Positions 1 through 11,870 of a stretch of 64,000 bases of DNA are shown in pieces. Each line of letters opens with the position of its first letter. The first letter of the stretch is position 1. A model generated the notes under the pieces. That model was not told where the DNA came from. It did not search any database and saw only the letters and a list, made by a program, of their open reading frames with translations. A program made the position numbers and the translations under genes. The DNA is from Pseudeuparius sepicola (taxonomy: Eukaryota > Arthropoda > Insecta > Coleoptera > Anthribidae), in NCBI GenBank assembly GCA_963920635.1, contig OY987298.1:1674001-1738000 (forward strand), given 5' to 3'.

Positions 1-295
1 GAAAATTGTTTGCTCACAAAGTCACCCCCAAGTATGGCCTATCTAGCTGCAGTATTGGTCTTGTGAAACGGAACTGGAAAACTTGAAAAATTCTCATTTC
101 ATTGGAAAATTACTCCTCAGAGTTAGTCTTCAGCCGTAAGTGCTCTAAACCCAAAACCATTTGCTGTACCCGCGTTTCACTAAACCCGAGAAATAAAATT
201 CCTCTTCAACAATCGCTTCGTCAAAAATCGTAGCTGGCAAAAACGTGGCCAAGTTCACACAAACCGCTTCCGCCAAGTCATTATCATAACACCGA

Positions 296-746
296 AAAGG
301 GTATAAACGTCTGGAAAAACGACTTTAAAATATCTAAGCGAGTCGAAAAGTGTCTAGACGTCTCGACAACGACTCAAAAATGCCAAAGCGACTCGAAAAG
401 CGTCTAAAAATATCGAAAAACGAGGCAAAAACGTTTAGTCGACTCAAAAAGCGTCTAAATTACTCAAAAAAGGCTCGAAAATGTCTGAGCTACTCAAAAA
501 ACATCTAAGTCACTCGAGAAGCGTTTCGAAGAGTCTCGAGACGCTTCCTATGAGCGTTATAGAGAGGATGTGAATTCATCAATATATGGCCGGTGAGATG
601 GGAGATTATTGACCGTCAACTTACTGGCCATCTTGATGAATTCACTTCCGTTTCAGAAGTCTCGTAGGAAGCGTCTCGAGACACTTAGATGCTGTTCGAG
701 ACGCCTAGGCGTTTTTCGATGCGTTTAGATACTTTTCGAGTAGGCG
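296..746. repeat. Degenerate minisatellite, left palindrome arm
   Basis: Repeated units of about 18-20 bp of the type CTCGAAAAGCGTCTAA fill this stretch. In its middle (about 560-650) lies a smaller inverted repeat built on GTGAATTCATCAA / TTGATGAATTCAC. Tandem repeats inside long inverted arms resemble Foldback-type transposons. That classification is tentative because the element ends are not visible. Confidence 0.7.
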
Positions 747-1286
747 CAAAATTTTAGCCATCCGACAGAGGGCTCTGAGATCCTCAGCAGCCATAGCCAT
801 ATTGGGTGCACTCTAGGTTATTTGTGTGCATTTCATGGGCGCCATAGAAAAATTTGCACACAGGCGCCACTAAGAATCGGCGCGGCCCTGACTTTCAGAT
901 AAGACAGTGTTCTGGTTATGGACAGCGACGGTACAGTCGGCGAGCCAGGTAGCGGGACACCTGGCGCTGGCGCCTCCAAAGAGTTTTGGAAAAGCTAAAA
1001 ATTCGTAAACAGACAGTCCATACGATACAAAAACCGAGACAAATGGTCAGACAGCTCTCTAATCGAACGCGCGTAGTCGGCATTGCTCGAAACGTGTCGA
1101 AAAAATAATGTTCCTGCAAATGATTTGGAAAAGCTGAAATTCGGGTATATATTAATACAGTTAGTCCTATACATGAAACAAATAGTCAGACATCGATTTG
1201 ATAGAACCCGATCAGTCAGCAGCCAATAGAAGGCAAGAGAACGACCGCGTGCGCTTCACAGTAATGAGGGGTTCATGGGTGATGAC

Positions 1287-1922
1287 TAGGCCTGAGACAA
1301 AATATCGATAAAATCGAAAGTATCGATACTATCGATTTTATCGATACTCGATATTCAATTTCGATAAATCGAAATATCGATATTATCGATTTTGTCGATA
1401 TTTTCGATCTTTCCGATTTTATCGATCTTTTCGATTTTATCGATATTTTCGATTTTATCGATCTTGTCGATTTTATCGATATTTTCGATTTTATCGATCT
1501 TTTCGATTTTATCGATCTTTTCGATTTTATCGATCTTTTCGATTTTATCGATATTTTTGATTTTACCGATCTTTCCAATTATATCTATCTTTTGATAGGA
1601 ATAAAGGAAATTGCTGCACCCATTGCGTCCAGACCGCGCCCGCAGAAAGCCGATCGGCCTTTTTTTGTCTAGGTTCTTAAATAAAATGGATTATATCGAT
1701 AAGATCGATTTTATCGATAAGATCGATTTTATCGATCAGATCGATTATATCGATCAGATCGATTATATCGATAAGATCGATTTTATCGATAAGATCGATT
1801 ATATCGATAAGATCGATTTTATCGATAAGATCGATTATATCGATAAGATCGATTTATCGATTTTATCGATATTTTTTCAGTATCGATTTCCGATACTGAA
1901 ATTCGGAGATCGAACAGCCCTA
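1287..1922. mobile_element. hAT-type MITE built of TATCGAT repeats
   Basis: The 636-bp element is flanked by a perfect 8-bp target duplication GTGATGAC (1279-1286 and 1923-1930). The mirror position in the right palindrome arm (near 3030) shows the empty site. The termini are short and imperfect: TAGGCCTG at the left and CAGCCCTA at the right. Eight-bp duplications with TAGGG/CAGGG-like ends are known for hAT elements. The body is mostly TATCGAT-type tandem motifs, TCGATTTTATCGATC in the left half and TATCGATAAGATCGAT in the right, around a short unique core (about 1600-1680). The periodic open frames on both strands are low-complexity artefacts, not genes. Confidence 0.88.
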
Positions 1923-2016
1923 GTGATGACTATTAAACTTTCGCAAGTATTTCGTGTAAAAAAACATTTGTTATTTATTTTTAATATTTAAACATTCTTT
2001 ATTAATGTCATTATAT

Positions 2017-2942
2017 ACAGCGTGTCCCGCTGATGTCCGGAAGTGGGAAAAGTTTTTTATTCGTGGGTTTACGACAAAAAGTCACTTTTTATAAAAACTC
2101 CTGCTTGTTCCAAAACGCCCAAAACTATTAAAATATTTTTGATTTTTATACAGGGTGTTCAGTATTTTGAAAAATTTAGAAAAATTTTGTTAGTCGATAA
2201 GAGTAAAGGACCGTTGTTTTTGTGAATATCGAAAAATATTATCAAGGATGTCATATAGAATCCATAGGGGATTACAAATTTGAGGTTTCAGAAATTTATG
2301 TTAATTTAGACAAGGCGGGCAGGCAATTTGTTTGTGCCGCTTTATTTCATATTTGCAGAATTTATACAATAATCAATTTCATTAATGCTATTACGTTAAT
2401 TTATTGCTAACAATATGGAAAATTTACTTAAGCAAGCAATAATGTTATTAAAATTTACAAAAATAAATTTCACTCAAATTTATTGCCTCGAACTTCTGCA
2501 CAAATTTCAACTCTTCTAATAAATTCTCTACACACATTTTGTATTTCGTGTAGACGAATATTTGCAATTGTATCCCTTATTCTGTTTTTTAAAGTGTCCA
2601 CATTTATATCAAGGTTCAGCACAAAATTTTTGTTTCAGGCCTTGTTAAAAAAATCGACATAAATTGCTGAAACCTCAAATTTGTAACCCCCTGTGGATTC
2701 TAAATGACATCCTTGAGAAGATTTTTCGATATTTTCAAAAACAACGGTCCTTTACTAACGAAATTTTCTAAATTTTTCGAAATACTAAACACCCTGTATA
2801 AAAATTCAAAAATATTTTAATAGTTTTGGGCGTTTTGGAACAAGCAGGAGTTTTTATAAAGAGTGAGTTTTTGTCGTAAACCCACGAATAAAAAACTTTT
2901 CCCTCTTCCGGACATCACCATCACCAGCGGGACACGCTGTAC
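2017..2942. mobile_element. TA-flanked hairpin element at the palindrome core
   Basis: TACAGCGTGTCCCGC at 2017 and its complement ending at 2942 bound a palindromic unit centred with the giant palindrome. A second termini-like pair, TACAGGGTGTTCAG near 2152 and its complement near 2797, lies inside it. Both are therefore concentric with the outer arms. The ends resemble the many CAGGGTG hairpin MITEs elsewhere in the window, which appear to use TA targets. No coding capacity is recognised. Confidence 0.75.
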
Positions 2943-3244
2943 ATAATGACATTAATAATGAATGTTTAAATATTAAAAATAAACAACAAATGTTTTTTTA
3001 CACGAAATACTTGCGAAAGTTTAATAGTCATCACCCATGAATCCCTCATTGCGGTGAACACACGGTCGTTCTCTTGCCTTCTATGCCTTCTATTGGCTGC
3101 TGACTGATCGGGTTCTATCAAATCGATGTCTGACTATTTGTTTCATGTATAGGACTAACTGTATTAATATGTACCCGAATTTCAGCTGTTCCAAATCATT
3201 TGCAGGAATATTATTTTTTCGACACGTTTCGAGCAATGCCGACT

Positions 3245-5598
3245 AGAGGCCCTGTATGACACGGAAAGTGACAGTTATTCGTTTTAACAGAGGTTGGACA
3301 ACGATCGGATCTCTCTCTCTGGCGAGGGTCTTATTTTCCCTATGAAATTCATTTTGTGCAACAGACATATATTTTTTCGCTCTTTCTATCATTCCCCTAG
3401 CAGCAGGATGTGTCAAAATTGGATTTTAAGGTTAAGCTAACGACATTTAACTGCCATAAACGTAGGTAGATGAGGGCACAGTTTAAAATGTATAAAAATA
3501 TAGATAAAACCAATAAATTGGGTAGGTAGTAAGTATGTTATTTGCAAAGCTTCACTAATAATAATTATTGAAGTTTGAATGGAAAAGTGAAGAAACATAT
3601 AATTTGTTCCAAGCAAACAGCAATTTTAGGATATCAGGATAAAAACATTTATTAAATTTTTGTAGGAATGTGGTATACTTATGTAGATACATAAAATTAA
3701 ACAAGGTTCTAGCATACCAACTAACTAAACTTTCGAATATTTCTTCAATAGGAATCGTAGCTGCAATAATAATTATTATTCCTTTCATTTAAAAATAAAA
3801 ATCAAAAAGGTCTTTTAAATGGTTTCAACTGTATGGTTTCGTTTCTTCAAACTCTCTTCTTATACCTACCGTCAAAATTTTAAGACAATTAATACTGAAA
3901 TTTGTACGGAATAAAAAGTTGGAAAGTTTTGTTTTGGTAATATGAATCAACCACTATTGAAAAACATGGTTAATAGAATTAGGCTGAATAAAAAAATGAG
4001 TACCTAGGTATTTAATATCGATATTAGTCTTTCTTTCATTTTTTGTAAATAAAAGTTAATAACTTTTCAATGCAAGAGAGATCATCTATATTTCAAAAAA
4101 GAAGACAACAGTGTTTTTGTTTTCAAAGATATATTGTAAGTAAATAGGAAAAATCAAACTAGTACAAGTTCTCAGAAATTTATACATATTTAATGGTTCT
4201 TTCTTGCTAAAGTCACGTTCATCAAACGTTGCAGGAGAGGATTGTTTCTTCAGCACAACCTGACACTCAAAATCCATGTCGAAGAAGTGAACCTGTGAAA
4301 GTTAAAGAACTAAATTTAAGCTACCTAAACATAATAAAACGCTGCCATCAAATGCTATTTTTTTATCAGCAAGAAATTTGTAATGGAATATTAATACAAA
4401 ATAAGCTCTGACTACACAAAAAGGGTTCTTTATATAAAATTCCCACCCGTGTTAACTTCTTTTTTGTCCGATTTTGTTGGTCTTAGTGAAAAATAAAGCT
4501 CCTTCAAAACTGTCTCTCTCTAACAGTTATTATAAATTCTAAAATATCCTTACAAGTAAGATTTTGTAAGTATTTTATTGCTATTCGTGGCGTTTTTTCC
4601 TGTAGGAGGTTTCGAAAAAATGTATTAGAACAAGTATTTACGAATTAAATTATATTACGTCTCATTCCAAATTTCACGATAGGAAGAATTTTCTAATTGC
4701 AAACAACTTTTTTCGTATTTTTTAGTTTTCTCCTTTCGGGAAGCAACGAAAATTTTAAAAAATTAACAAAATAGGTCAAAAAATTATGGAGGTGGAAGTT
4801 TTGATGTGGAAGATCCTGTATAGTTTTCTGGAATATACGTCTCTTCGTTATGAGAATTTTGTTGTAGAAAAATTTCCTTTACAGTAACAAAATATTATAA
4901 ACCAATCCAAAGTTATCACGCACAACTTATATAATAAATACATTTTTTATTATTCCATGAAACGAAAAATGCCTATGCTGGTCCAGTAAATACCTATACC
5001 CAACAGGTTTTACCTCCTTGAAGGCAAAAACTTTAGAATTATCTCTTTAACATTGGGAAATTTTCATAAGAATTCTAATAAGTGGTTTGTATAACCTTAT
5101 GGACTTTTATTGAAAACAAATAGGTACTAATATTTAATATTAATTTAGGTACCTTATGTTATGTTGCTGATGCAGATTAAGGAAATTATTCTGCAGATTA
5201 AAATCACAGATCAAACAAAAAATAAAAAGGAACTAGATACTTATGTAATTAAATTTACTTACCTTGCAAAGTTTCGTATCATTTCCAACTCTCATGTTAG
5301 GCTTTTTTGAAAGGGTGTTAAGAAAAATCCATCCTGCTCAGAATTCTTGCAGTTTCTTATTACACAAGATGTAATTTTTACCTTTTAACACTCCTTTTTG
5401 CAAAAGAAAATTAGCACGCTCAATAATCGTATATTTATTTCTTATCTACGCTCAATAATTTGTTGACAGTTTGTTGACAAACTGACACCCGCCAATATAA
5501 AAATATAATAAAAACAATGTTACTAGATCTGCCAAAATCTGTTGTCCAACCTCTGTTAAAACGAATAACTGTCACTTTTCGTGTCATACAGGGCCTCT
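3245..5598. mobile_element. 2.35-kb TIR transposon, copy 1 (Mutator-like by TSD length)
   Basis: The element begins AGAGGCCCTG and ends CAGGGCCTCT, with about 57 bp of nearly identical terminal inverted repeats. It sits between direct repeats AATGCCGACT (3235-3244 and 5599-5608). The left arm of the giant palindrome (about 1075) shows the empty site. A 10-bp duplication suggests a Mutator-like element, but no transposase domain is recognisable. A second copy lies at 28462-30709. Copy 1 carries about 118 bp (near 3912-4029) absent from copy 2 and lacks a 42-bp piece that copy 2 keeps. Confidence 0.88.
3555..3788 (-). pseudogene. Unidentified ORF in the 2.35-kb element, copy 1
   Basis: A 77-codon frame starts MKGIIIIIAATIPIEEIF. 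It recurs with only four substitutions in the second copy of the element at 28772-29005. I do not recognise a family. The preserved frame may simply reflect recent common ancestry of the copies. It could be an exon of a decayed multi-exon transposase read on the minus strand: further short coding-like stretches occur upstream in the same direction, including one near 4130-4290 that begins after a possible acceptor (CAG|GTTCACTT) and encodes MDFECQVVLKKQ. Confidence 0.3.
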
Positions 5599-5933
5599 AA
5601 TGCCGACTACACGTGTTCGATTAGACAGCTGTCTGACCATTTGTCTCGGTTTTTGTATCGTATGGACTGTCTGTTTACGAATTTTTAGCTTTTCCAAAAC
5701 TCTTTGGAGGCGCCAGCGCCAGGTGTCCCGCTACCTGGCTTGCCGACTGTACCGTCGCTGTCCATGACCAGAACACTGTCTTATCTGAAAGTCAGGGCCG
5801 CGCCGATTCTTAGTGGCGCCTGTGTGCAAATTTTTCTATGGCGCCCATGAAATGCACACAAATAACCTAGAGTGCACCCAATATGGCTATGGCTGCTGAG
5901 GATCTCAGAGCCCTCTGTCGGATGGCTAAAACT

Positions 5934-6384
5934 TTGCGCCTACTCGAAAAGCATCTAAACGCATCGAAAAACGCCTAGGCGTCTCGAACAGCATCTAAGT
6001 GTCTCGAGACGCTTCCTACGAGACTTCTGAAACGGAAGTGAATTCATCAAGATGGCCAGTAAGTTGACGGTCAATAATCTCCCATCTCACCGGCCATATA
6101 TTGATGAATTCACATCCTCTCTATAACGCTCATAGGAAGCGTCTCGAGACTCTTCGAAACGCTTCTCGAGTGACTTAGATGTTTTTTGAGTAGCTCAGAC
6201 ATTTTCGAGCCTTTTTTGAGTAATTTAGACGCTTTTTGAGTCGACTAAACGTTTTTGCCTCGTTTTTCGATATTTTTAGACGCTTTTCGAGTCGCTTTGG
6301 CATTTTTGAGTCGTTGTCGAGACGTCTAGACACTTTTCGACTCGCTTAGATATTTTAAAGTCGTTTTTCCAGACGTTTATACCC
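5934..6384. repeat. Degenerate minisatellite, right palindrome arm
   Basis: This is the mirror copy of the minisatellite in the left arm, with units such as CTTTTCGAGTCGC in reverse orientation and the same small inverted repeat in its middle. It forms part of the right arm of the giant palindrome. Confidence 0.7.
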
Positions 6385-6682
6385 TTTTCGGTGTTATGAT
6401 AATGACTTGGCGGAAGCGGTTTGTGTGAACTTGGCCACGTTTTTGCCAGCTACGATTTTTGACGAAGCGATTGTTGAAGAGGAATTTTATTTGTCGGGTT
6501 TAGTGAAACGCGGGTACAGCAAATGGTTTTGGGTTTAGAGCACTTACGGCTGAAGACTAACTCTGAGGAGTAATTTTCCAATGAAATGAGAATTTTTCAA
6601 GTTTTCCAGTTCCGTTTCACAAGACCAATACTGCAGCTAGATAGGCCATACTTGGGGGTGACTTTGTGAGCAAACAATTTTC

Positions 6683-7244
6683 TTTGTCTACCCTTGTTAA
6701 AGGTTGAAAAAATTTGCCAACCAACCGGTAATTTGCCCATACAAGGACAATTTTCATAGTTACAAAATTTGAATTTTTTTCAACTCTTGAAACGGGCAGG
6801 ATTGTTTCTACGAAATTTTTCCTGTTTAAATGCAGATTATAATAAGGCCTGCCGACCGCCTTCACTGTATAGGATCTCTATAATTCATTTCATATCTCTT
6901 AACATGCTTTAAATAAGTTTGCTATGTGCAATTTATTAAATAGAGATTACTAAATTTCTAAACTATTATTAGGAGATCTTGAAAATTATGGTTTTTAAGG
7001 GGATTCTTGTTTTTAACGTTTGAGGTCAAAAACCTAGGTAATGTCCAATTACTTTGGGTCGCCATTCGGCGCTTTGGCGCCTTTTGGCGCCCGTCGTACC
7101 TGGCGCCTGTGTGCGCCGCACACATTGCACACGTGGACGGCGCGGCCCTGCTGAAAGTATCAGCCTTTCCAAAACTCTTGCACTTTTTTGTCGCTGGCTC
7201 TTGGACTAGAATAAATAAACAGATTATGCTAAGGTGGTGATATG
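6683..7244. other. Intervening sequence, no gene seen
   Basis: AT-rich sequence outside the palindrome. Around 7060-7155 is a GGCGCC-rich stretch ending GGCGCGGCCCTG, which resembles the GGCGCGGCCCTG segment in the palindrome arms (about 880 and 5795). It is probably a decayed fragment of a shared DNA transposon. The minus-strand frame at 6617-6865 spans the palindrome edge and has no recognisable domain. Confidence 0.4.
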
Positions 7245-9090
7245 TACAGGGTGGTCAGATAAGAATGCAAAGTGCTGTATCTCGGAAACTATTCGTCGTA
7301 GAGGTAAAAATTTTTTAGAATAAAGTGGCCAAGTGAAAAACCTGGAAATTATTTTCAGATTTCCAAAATAGTCACCAGGGGACGTAACCGCCATCTTAAA
7401 CTTTTAAAGTGATTTTTCACTGAAATCCACCTAGTAATGTTACCAAAATAATATATGCTTTTTAAAGGTATAAGCTTTATTCGAGTAATTTTTGTTTAAC
7501 ACTTTTTTGACATATCTATTAAAATAAAGTGGTGGGGAGTGATTCAATGTTTTTTAAACAAACAGCTGTAACTCCTAAACGACTGAACGGATTTTAACAA
7601 ACTTGGTCTCGTTGGTAAAAGCATTTATTGGTCCATCAAACCCATCTTACCCGTGATACCTATGTCTAAGTCTCAGTGATGCCGCTAGAGCGCGTTTTTT
7701 GATATACGAGTAATAACAGAAAATTGCAAAATTCTCGAAAAAATTAAATGCAATAATATTACTTTTTTTGCATAAAAATGTAGTGAAATGATACCTAAAT
7801 AGGCTAGTGAAAACCGTATTTCGATATCCTATTCCTAGCTGAAAATATCAAACAAAGAAATTTAGTTTTATCATAAAATTTTAAAAAGACGCTGTTACAC
7901 CGGTATTTATTCTTATTTGTCCTTTTTAAGATTTAGTGATAAACTTTCATAATTTTATCATTTTGTAATTATAAAAGTATACTTGATTCAAAAAATTAAA
8001 AAAAAAACGTGTAGGGGCATAATAATCAATGCATTTAATATGCAAGTGCAAGGTAGGCAAAATACAAAGGGTAGGCCATGGAGGAAAAACAAATGCCTAA
8101 AATCACCTTGTCAACATTGGAGCTGCTGTAATGTCCACGCATCAGCGGCTCCAACAATGCATTGACTGTGATGGAAGACAGTTCGAGCATTTAAGGAAGC
8201 ATTAGTTTTATTTAAAAAAAAACATATTCAGTTAGGAATAGGATTTTAATATTTGTTGACAAGTTGATTTTAGGCATTTGTTTTTCCTCCATGGCCTACC
8301 CTTCGTATTTTGCCTACCTTGCACTTGCATATTAAATGCATTGATTATTATGCCCCTACACGTTTTTTTCCCCTAATTTTTTGAACTAAGTATACTTTTA
8401 TAATTAAAAAATGATAAAATTATGAAAGTTTATCACTAAATCTTAAAAAAAGACAAATAAGAATAAATACCGGTGTAACAGCGTCTTTTTAAAATTTTAT
8501 GATAAAGCTAAATTTTCTTTCTTTGATATTTTCAGCTAGGAATAGGATAGCGAGGTACGGTTTTCACTAGCCTATTTAATCATTTCACTAAATTTTTATG
8601 AAAAAAAAGTAATATTATTGCATTTAATTTTTTCGAGAATTTTGCAATTTTCTGTTATTATATCAAAAAACGCGCTCTATAGAGGCATCACTGAGACTTA
8701 GACATATCACGGGTAAGATGGGTTTGATGGACCAATAAATGATTTTTCCAACGAGACCAACTTTGTTAAAATCCGTTCAGTCAATTAGGAGTTACAGCTG
8801 TTTATTTAAAAAACATTGAATCACTCCCCACCACTTTATTTTAATAGATATGTCAAAAAGTGTTAAACAAAAAATACTCGAATAAAGCTTACCTTTAAAA
8901 AGCATATATTATTTTGGTAACATTACTAGGTGGATTTCAGTGAAAAATCACTTTAAAAGTTTAAGATGGCGGTTACGCCCCCTGGTGACAATCTTGGAAA
9001 TCTGAAAATAATTTCCAGGTTTTTCTCTTGGCCACTTTATTCTAAATTTTTTTTACCGCAAGTCTTGCATTCTTATCTGACCACCCTGTA
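7245..9090. mobile_element. Long hairpin MITE, TA-flanked
   Basis: The termini are TACAGGGTGGTCAGATAAG and its complement. The arms pair over about 870 bp on the left and 835 bp on the right around a spacer of about 140 bp (8117-8255). Each end abuts TA, suggesting a Tc1/mariner-type TA target. Small frames such as 7983-8165 are mirrored in both arms and are not genes. Confidence 0.85.
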
Positions 9091-10321
9091 TATACATGTC
9101 GGCGTCGTCGTCACGTTACAGTTTTAAGATAGCCGAATTCTCGATATTGATGTTTTAAAACCTTGGCTCCTAAGTGTTTTGTCACAGATGAATCGGACTC
9201 ATCTGTGACTCGGTGTTCTTTGCTTCAAATCCAGAATAATAAATCTTCTTCTCATTGTGTGTTTATATGTTTTCTATTCATAAATCAAACTCCTTCATCT
9301 CTTTTTACTACTAATACCAGGTTCGGTTTAATATAGTTAAAAAAGTGTTTAGTTAGTCTCGTATTTTATTGCCGCGGCGCCTGTCTCGAGCTAGCATTTA
9401 CCACGCTCTGCTACTGGTAAAAATACCAGACTTATCACCCGTAAAAAACTAAAAGGTTTTTATGCGGTCGACGTCGACCTAGTCAAGGAGGCAGCCAATA
9501 AGAAAGCGAGTGGCGTAGCGATTTGATTGGTCGGCGTTTCGGAGATCCACGGAGCAGGTGTCGACGTGGGCCAGTTAGGCCAGTATAACCAGTGCCGTGC
9601 ACGGAATTAAGGATTGCGCTTTATTTTACGGATTTTCGTTTTGTGTATAGATTTTTGTGTGTTGTTGTTCCGTGTGAAACAAAATGATTGGTTTGCTTTG
9701 GTTTGAATTATTTCAAAGTTTATTTTATTCATTTTTAGAGCATTTAAATAAAATTTGTATGCGCGCCGCCTAAGACTCTGTCTTGTTTTACAAAGCAAAC
9801 GCCGCCCAAGCGTTTTTATGCTGTTCCTAGTAGGTTCAAAAGTTATTTTGACATATTTTGACATCATAATATGAAGATTTTTCACCCTGTAAAAAATGTA
9901 CTCCCTGATTTAAAAGAGATCCACCTACGCCTTTGATGGCCATCACCACGCCTAGAATTTTGTGAATGGAATCACTCGAGCGTATACACATTCCACCCGC
10001 ATATTACGTTTTCAATGTTTTGACCCTTCTATGTTCATTCTGCCGGGTATGCCTTCCACATCATAACCCATGAATCGTCTAATTGGAGTCTGATTTGGAT
10101 TTTGTGGTCCCGGGTACCTACCTGTGCCTATACGTTTATTTACGGTGGGCAAAGGGCGTGTGAAAATGTTGGTTTAGTGAAATGGAACATCCAGTTCTGA
10201 CCACGGAAAATAAATATTAAATCGGCGTTGAAAAGCCTCAAAATGTCAGATGCGTTCCGGCATCGTCGCAATTGACAAGGCCCGGCAGCCGAAAACGATG
10301 AGTAGTCATCCAAGGGAGGTG
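9091..10321. other. No gene recognised; host-like intron stretch
   Basis: A mixture of AT-rich and moderately GC-rich sequence. Around 9470-9600 it contains a GTCGACGTCGAC palindrome and two CCAAT-like boxes. A 92-codon minus-strand frame (9607-9885) is rich in Lys, Arg and Asn with no domain I can name. I treat it as chance. Confidence 0.4.
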
Positions 10322-10973
10322 GGCCTAAGGCAAGAACGGTAGACGCACAGGATTGCTCGATCGGGCAAATCTCTCCGCCGGCGTGACGTCACCGCTAGAC
10401 TGCTATCTGCTAAGCGCGCCGGGAGCTACCGTTTAAAATATAGAAAGGGTGGGTTTTCTGTGGATGTTCTGTGTTTTTGAGCTACTTTTGCCAATCCTTT
10501 GATTTTTATACACTATTAAGAGTACAGAGAACTTTTATTTTTTACTTAGAATGTATCAAGACTAAGGGATTAGTTTATAAAATTGCCAATATATGGAATA
10601 ATTGCATACTGAAGAAAATTTCGAAAATAGTTATTTATGTACCAAGGCACTGAAGTTCAACTTTTTATGACTCATGTGGAATTTAGTTGCCGAGGCCTCT
10701 GGCTGAGGCAAATATAAAATATTATTATTATACAAAGTATTTTGAACGTTTGAAAGACGGTAAGTGTGATACTAATCTTTTGCGATATTATTTTATAAAT
10801 TAATATTAAAAATAATGTATGCCAAATTTTAGTTTCAATTTATTACGAGTATAATACTCTTAATAAACACTATGAAAATTATGTATCACAAAAGGTTCTA
10901 GGACTTGACATTTGGTTTTATTGCACCTGTACTGGTACACACTTTGTGATGCCTGTTTTACATTGACAATTTC

Positions 10974-11090
10974 TTCATGAATTAATTCATGAAGTCACTT
11001 CAAGGGCAAATTATTATAAAAAGTCGTGTATTACACTGGCAATTTCTTCATGAATTAATTCATGAATTTCTTCATGAAGTTACTTCACGA
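10974..11090. repeat. Twin 20-bp palindromes inside the P-like element
   Basis: The palindrome TTCATGAATTAATTCATGAA occurs twice, at 10974-10993 and about 11045-11064. It is preceded each time by a similar TGRCAATTTC stretch, so a segment of about 71 bp has been tandemly duplicated. Confidence 0.65.
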
Positions 11091-11286
11091 ATTAGAGCAT
11101 GTCCTATTTTCCGTCAAGTTTTGCCTGAACTTCAGGAGTACTAACATTGAAAATTTGAACACAAGGAAGGTTATATTTTTTGATACTAGTTTTGTTTGAG
11201 GCATTAGACGAGAAAGAGGAGAGTACATAGTTTTAAAGATAATATACTTAGATAAAAAGTGTGTGAAATGTTACAATATGTTTTAT

Positions 11287-11481
11287 TTATGTATTCCGCT
11301 GCCAAGGCACAGCTCCCTCATTCACGAAATAATCACAAAACTCCTCTTGGGCAGCAACGCAAGCATTTCTTGGTGAGCATGTTTGGTAAAAAAGTCCAAA
11401 TTGAAATATATAGTCTTTATCAAGCTCTTCTAGGATGAAAGTAGGACATTCGGGTCTCAAAAATTGTGTAATGTGCAACAT
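11287..11481 (-). pseudogene. Possible downstream coding remnant of the P-like element
   Basis: A 64-codon minus-strand frame starts MLHITQFLRPECPTFILEEL and lies downstream of the THAP remnant in the same orientation. Cys residues and acidic segments give it a coding look, but I recognise no transposase motif. It could be a second exon or a chance frame. Confidence 0.3.
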
Positions 11482-11648
11482 GCCAATGTTATGGTTTGCA
11501 CTTTTTCCACATTCAAATTAATTTTAGTCAAAAAACTCTAAATCGTTTGGCTAAAATGCCAAATGCACTACTTTTCTTGCCAGATTTAATCTGTAGTTAA
11601 AGAAGCTTTGGATGAAGATGGAAAGGTTAAACTCTTTTACCTAGCAGT

Positions 11649-11870
11649 TTACTCTGTAAATCTCTTACTAGTCATTTTCCGTAAAATGACGAGAACAAAA
11701 TTAGGGTTGAAACTGTCCATTCTTTTACATCTTGCCACCCATGCTCTCCTAATCGTTTGTGAAACCATATCTTTTGACTTGGGGAAGGTATGGAACATAA
11801 TATTTTCGCCTGCTTTTTTTAAAGCGTAAGTTGTATTACAACCATAAACATCACACCTCGTTCCTGTCAT
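11649..11870 (-). pseudogene. Broken THAP zinc-finger domain of the P-like element
   Basis: The 73-codon frame opens MTGTRCDVYGCNTTYALKK, continues with FHTFPKSKD, a WVARCKRMDSFNP block, and then loses the expected C-S-x-H-F end, reading ILRKMTSKRFTE instead. The C-x4-C pair, the F-x-FPK motif, the conserved Trp and the FNP motif are the hallmarks of a THAP DNA-binding domain. The missing Cys-x2-His half of the zinc site indicates decay, or a small frameshift near 11690. In P-family transposases this domain binds subterminal element DNA. It sits mid-element, reading toward the left end. Confidence 0.75.

Larger units (their letters stand above)
1..6682. repeat. Giant palindrome (inverted duplication), left end cut by window
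   Basis: The first bases of the window reappear in reverse complement ending at 6682, and the match runs inward to about 2310 on the left and 2650 on the right, leaving a spacer of about 340 bp. The left arm is interrupted only by the hAT MITE at 1287-1922 and the right arm only by the element at 3245-5598. Without these, each arm is about 1.67 kb. By eye the arms differ by a few percent. No host-like protein is encoded, and the short ORFs here are mirror images of one another. The outer tip lies left of position 1, so no target duplication can be read. Confidence 0.93.

Noticed and set aside
1273..1991. Long periodic frames (SIFSILSIF... and YIDKIDFIDKID...) that look like repetitive proteins
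   Set aside because: They are translations of the TATCGAT tandem motifs of a MITE and occur on both strands with no other coding signal.
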